64,000 nt of DNA from Archangium lipolyticum (GTDB lineage: Bacteria; Myxococcota; Myxococcia; Myxococcales; Myxococcaceae), in NCBI RefSeq assembly GCF_024623785.1, contig NZ_JANKBZ010000001.1, positions 248,001-312,000 on the forward strand, read 5' to 3'. Every line of letters starts with the position of its first letter. The first letter of the stretch is position 1. Under the pieces are notes generated by a model, which saw only the letters and a program-made list of their open reading frames with translations, searched no databases and had not been told where the DNA came from. The position numbers were made by a program, and so were the translations under genes. This document shows, in pieces, positions 61,668 through 64,000 of this stretch.

Positions 61668-62359
61668 TGGGTGCCGTGTACCTCGTCCGCCATGGACAGG
61701 CCTCCTTCGGCGCGGCGGACTACGACGCGCTCTCGGACGCAGGGCTCGAACAGGCACGGGTGCTCGGCGAGGCGCTGCGCACGCGCGTTCCCGAGGTCGA
61801 CGCCGTCTTCACCGGCACGCTGAAGCGCCACGCGCAGACGGCGGAGGGGTGCCTCTCCTCGATGGGCCTCTCCCTCGTCCCCCAGCGGCTGGCCGGGTTC
61901 GATGAGTTCGACCACGAGGAGATCATCGCCCGCTTCGAGCCCCGCTTCGCCGACCACGCCCGGATGGTGGAGGCGATCAGCACGGCGCCGGATCCCCGCC
62001 GGGCCTTCCAGGAGATGTTCACGCAGGCCGTCGCGCGCTGGACCGCGGGAGGACACGACGCCGAGTACACGGAGCCCTGGTCCTCCTTCCAGGCGCGCTG
62101 CCTGGGGGCCCTCGAGGAGCTCACCCGGCGGCTCGGGTCCAGCAAGACCGCGATCGTCTTCACCTCCGGCGGGCCCATCACCGCCATCTGCCGGGAGTTG
62201 CTGCAGATCCCCGTGAGCCACGCGTTCCGCCTCAACTGGACGCTCGCCAACTGCGGCATCACCAAGGTCATCTACAGCGAGCGGGGCCGCTACCTCTCCA
62301 CGCTCAACGAGCACGGCCACTTCGAGGGCTCGCGGCGCGCGCTCATCACCTACCGGTAG
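61667..62359 (+). CDS. Histidine phosphatase-fold protein (phosphoglycerate mutase-like)
   Basis: 230 residues. The opening VYLVRHGQASFG is the phosphohistidine motif (RHG), and GTLKRHAQTAEG supplies the second Arg. The segment that in this fold usually reads SHGGxI is FTSGGPI, with Ser-Gly in place of the second catalytic His; I remember other bacterial members of the same kind. The protein may therefore have changed chemistry or use another acid. ATG overlaps the previous TGA by one base, so it belongs to the operon. Confidence 0.85.
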   Translation: MGAVYLVRHGQASFGAADYDALSDAGLEQARVLGEALRTRVPEVDAVFTGTLKRHAQTAEGCLSSMGLSLVPQRLAGFDEFDHEEIIARFEPRFADHARMVEAISTAPDPRRAFQEMFTQAVARWTAGGHDAEYTEPWSSFQARCLGALEELTRRLGSSKTAIVFTSGGPITAICRELLQIPVSHAFRLNWTLANCGITKVIYSERGRYLSTLNEHGHFEGSRRALITYR

Positions 62360-62407
62360 CCAGCTCCGGGCTCCCGGCACGCGCGCGGCGACATGTCGGA
62401 GCACCCG

Positions 62408-62433
62408 GCTGACACGTCGGCCCGAGTGTCAGC
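62408..62433. repeat. 8-bp perfect inverted repeat
   Basis: GCTGACAC, 10 bases, GTGTCAGC. Two further related half-sites (GACATGTCGG just before, CCTGTCAGC just after) give a cluster of TGACA/TGTCA elements in the 293-base gap before the DUF481 gene. It could be an operator for that gene or the terminator stem of the upstream operon. There is no T-run. The rest of this gap shows nothing else that I can name. Confidence 0.35.
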
Positions 62434-62652
62434 GGGGACCCCGCCTGTCAGCACCCGTCCGAACACCTCTCTTCTCGCGGGGTTCCGCATGGTACGGGGT
62501 TGGTCCGGCCCGTGCATGACGAGGCTTCAGTGATGGAAACAGGACATTGCGCCCGGGGCATCCCTGGTAGAAGACTCCGCGTCCTACCAGCGGCCTCGCG
62601 AGTGCCGTTCCTGCCTGGCCGCTGAAGTCAATCTCCACCTCATGAGTACGCC

Positions 62653-63663
62653 GTGATTCCCGTTCACACCCTCCTCTCCGCTTTCCTGACGTTCCAGGCC
62701 CCCGCCGCCGCGCAGCCTTCCACCCCGGCCCAGGCCCCCTCTTCCGAGCAGGCCGCCAGCGCCGCCGAGCGCGCCGCGTCCTCCGCCGAGCGCGCCGCCG
62801 CCGCCGCCGAGCGTTCCGCCGAGGCCAACGCCCGCATGGCGGAAGCCATCAAGCTGCTGGCCGAAGGCATCGCGCGGACGGCGCCCGACGCCGAGCAGTC
62901 CGCCGGCCCCGAGACGTCCGCCGACAAGAAGGAAGAGGCGAAGAAGGACGTCTGGGACGTCACCGTGGGCCTGGGCCTCATCTTCATCACCGGCAATGCC
63001 TCCACCGTCACCTTCAACGGCCTGGCCACGGCGGAGCGCAAGACGGAGCACTGGATCTACTCCGTCAAGGCCACGGGCGTTTACGGTGAGAGCCGTCCCC
63101 CCGGAGTGGCCGGAGAGGTGGCGCCGGAGTCGCTGGTGAATGCGCTCGGCGCGGCCCTGCAGCTCCGCGGAGACCGCCGCTTCACCCAGAAGGTCAGTGG
63201 CTACCTGCTGGCCAGCGGGGACACGGACCATGTGAAGAGCGTCGAGTTCCGCGGTGCCGGCGAGGCCGGTGTCGGCATCATCTGGTGGGACGAGAAGCGG
63301 AAGGATGGCGGCGAGGCCTTCCTGCGCACGGACCTGGCCTTCCGCTACGCCCGCGAAATGCGCTTCCAGTACTACCCCACGCGCATGGATGTGCCCGACG
63401 TGTCCCTCGGCGGCCCCCGCTTCGGCGCGGCCTTCCGCTACGGCATCACCAAGGACGTCGCCTTCATGGAGGAGCTCAGCGTGCTGCCCAGCCTCATCGA
63501 GGGCTCGCGCCTGCTGGTCAACAACCAGACGCAGCTCAACGTGAAGCTCACCAAGGCGCTGGCGATCAACACCACCTTCCTGCTCCAGTACGACAGCGAG
63601 CCGGCCGAGGGGAAGGTTCCCACCGACACCTCGCTCTCGGTGAGCCTCGCGGTGACCTTCTAG
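62653..63663 (+). CDS. DUF481-like outer-membrane beta-barrel protein
   Basis: 336 residues, GTG start. A short hydrophobic N-terminus (LLSAFLTFQAPAAAQ) looks like a signal peptide. An Ala/Glu/Arg coiled coil follows (AERAASSAERAAAAAERSAE), and the second half has alternating amphipathic strands (VTVGLGLIFITGNASTVTF, then FRGAGEAGVGIIWWDE and a final SLAVTF with terminal Phe). This matches DUF481 proteins, salt-induced outer-membrane YdiY-like barrels. It stands alone. The N-terminal coiled coil before the barrel is an unusual addition. Confidence 0.8.
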   Translation: MIPVHTLLSAFLTFQAPAAAQPSTPAQAPSSEQAASAAERAASSAERAAAAAERSAEANARMAEAIKLLAEGIARTAPDAEQSAGPETSADKKEEAKKDVWDVTVGLGLIFITGNASTVTFNGLATAERKTEHWIYSVKATGVYGESRPPGVAGEVAPESLVNALGAALQLRGDRRFTQKVSGYLLASGDTDHVKSVEFRGAGEAGVGIIWWDEKRKDGGEAFLRTDLAFRYAREMRFQYYPTRMDVPDVSLGGPRFGAAFRYGITKDVAFMEELSVLPSLIEGSRLLVNNQTQLNVKLTKALAINTTFLLQYDSEPAEGKVPTDTSLSVSLAVTF

Positions 63664-63755
63664 TCTTCACGGCTGGACGTGACGCCCGCCTGGCTCGTGA
63701 GCATGCGAGCGTCCCCGCTTCCCACGCGCCCCCCTCGCGCGTGACTAGCTTGGGC

Positions 63756-63777
63756 GGAGGTGCGAGGAGGCACCTCC
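63756..63777 (+). promoter_or_regulatory. Hairpin presenting the glutaredoxin ribosome binding site
   Basis: GGAGGTGC, loop GAGGAG, GCACCTCC: an 8-bp perfect stem with a 6-base loop, ending 3 bases before ATG 63781. The loop holds a Shine-Dalgarno sequence and the 5' arm another (GGAGG). The hairpin should affect initiation by occupying or displaying the site. This is seen directly in the sequence; its function is inference. Confidence 0.45.
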
Positions 63778-63780
63778 CCC

Positions 63781-64000
63781 ATGAGTCTCGTGACGCTCTA
63801 TACGAAGACGTACTGCGCCCACTCCAAACGCGCCAAGGAGCTCCTGTCCGAGAAGGGAGTGAACTTCGAGGACATCGACGTGACCGAGGACGAGGCCCGC
63901 TTCTCCGAGATGGTGGAGCGCACGGGCGGCGGCACCTCGGTGCCGCAGATCTTCATCGCCGGGCGGCACATCGGCGGCTGCTCCGAGCTGATGGAGCTCG
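63781..64000 (+). CDS. Glutaredoxin, truncated by the window edge
   Basis: The first 73 residues are present; the stop lies outside. The thioredoxin fold start VTLYTKTYC, then CAHS (Cys12 to Ser15) as the active-site motif instead of CPYC, then SVPQIFIAGRHIGGCSEL with the cis-Pro and the GG-C glutathione-binding segment. It is thus a glutaredoxin with a monothiol-like CxxS site. Hairpin-embedded ribosome site upstream. Role: thiol-disulfide exchange or iron-sulfur handling in the cytoplasm. Confidence 0.9.
   Translation, partial: MSLVTLYTKTYCAHSKRAKELLSEKGVNFEDIDVTEDEARFSEMVERTGGGTSVPQIFIAGRHIGGCSELMEL

Overview
The window is GC-rich DNA with dense GC3-biased genes. Its content (a solitary dnaE2, a lipoprotein with a DUF3142-like pattern, many acyl-CoA catabolism genes, a very large contractile injection locus) suggests a large-genome myxobacterium of the Archangium/Cystobacter type. 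That is inference: no rRNA or other taxonomic marker is present. I see no tRNA, rRNA, CRISPR array, transposase or integrase, and no gap between genes longer than about 300 bases.

Left flank (1-13387). The tail of a truncated membrane-protein gene is followed by dnaE2 (minus strand, with a LexA-box-like site at its start), a lipoprotein and a signal-peptide/TPR-like membrane protein (plus). Next come three minus-strand genes that look like acyl-CoA or lipid metabolism (APH-type phosphotransferase, alpha/beta hydrolase, SDR), an NfeD-SPFH pair, a small membrane protein and an ABC-F ATPase. Four copies of a short dispersed palindromic repeat lie between these genes.

Centre (13668-57526). Twenty-four co-directional, tightly packed and often overlapping genes form one extracellular contractile injection system (eCIS, phage-tail-like) locus. 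Recognisable parts are a DUF4255/Afp16-type terminator, two sheath and two tube genes in alternation, an Afp7-type tube-baseplate adaptor, a gpD-type hub, a gpV-type spike, gp25 wedge, gpJ/Afp11 and gpI/Afp12-type baseplate proteins, a tape-measure-like protein and an Afp15-type AAA+ ATPase. Between baseplate and ATPase genes sit four proteins that share an N-terminal module. Two of them are equal-length (1564 aa) tandem paralogs whose central, propeller-like region has diverged while the ends stayed nearly identical. Downstream of the ATPase is a cargo and accessory module: a nidogen-like plus Kelch protein, a 2362-aa multidomain protein (triple PLFL motif, annexin-like repeats, hydrophobic segment, C-terminal PD-(D/E)XK-like motif) that I read as a nuclease effector, an overlapping candidate immunity gene, and a HEAT-like plus formylglycine-generating-enzyme-like protein. 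A promoter-like sequence lies in the unusually AT-rich 280-base leader.

Right flank (57516-64000). A LysR regulator diverges from a four-gene acyl-CoA operon (acyl-CoA dehydrogenase, SDR, APH-type phosphotransferase, histidine-phosphatase-fold protein). Then come a DUF481 outer-membrane barrel and the start of a glutaredoxin gene whose ribosome binding site lies in a hairpin loop. The eCIS locus is therefore embedded between two acyl-CoA/lipid gene sets that carry paralogous phosphotransferases.
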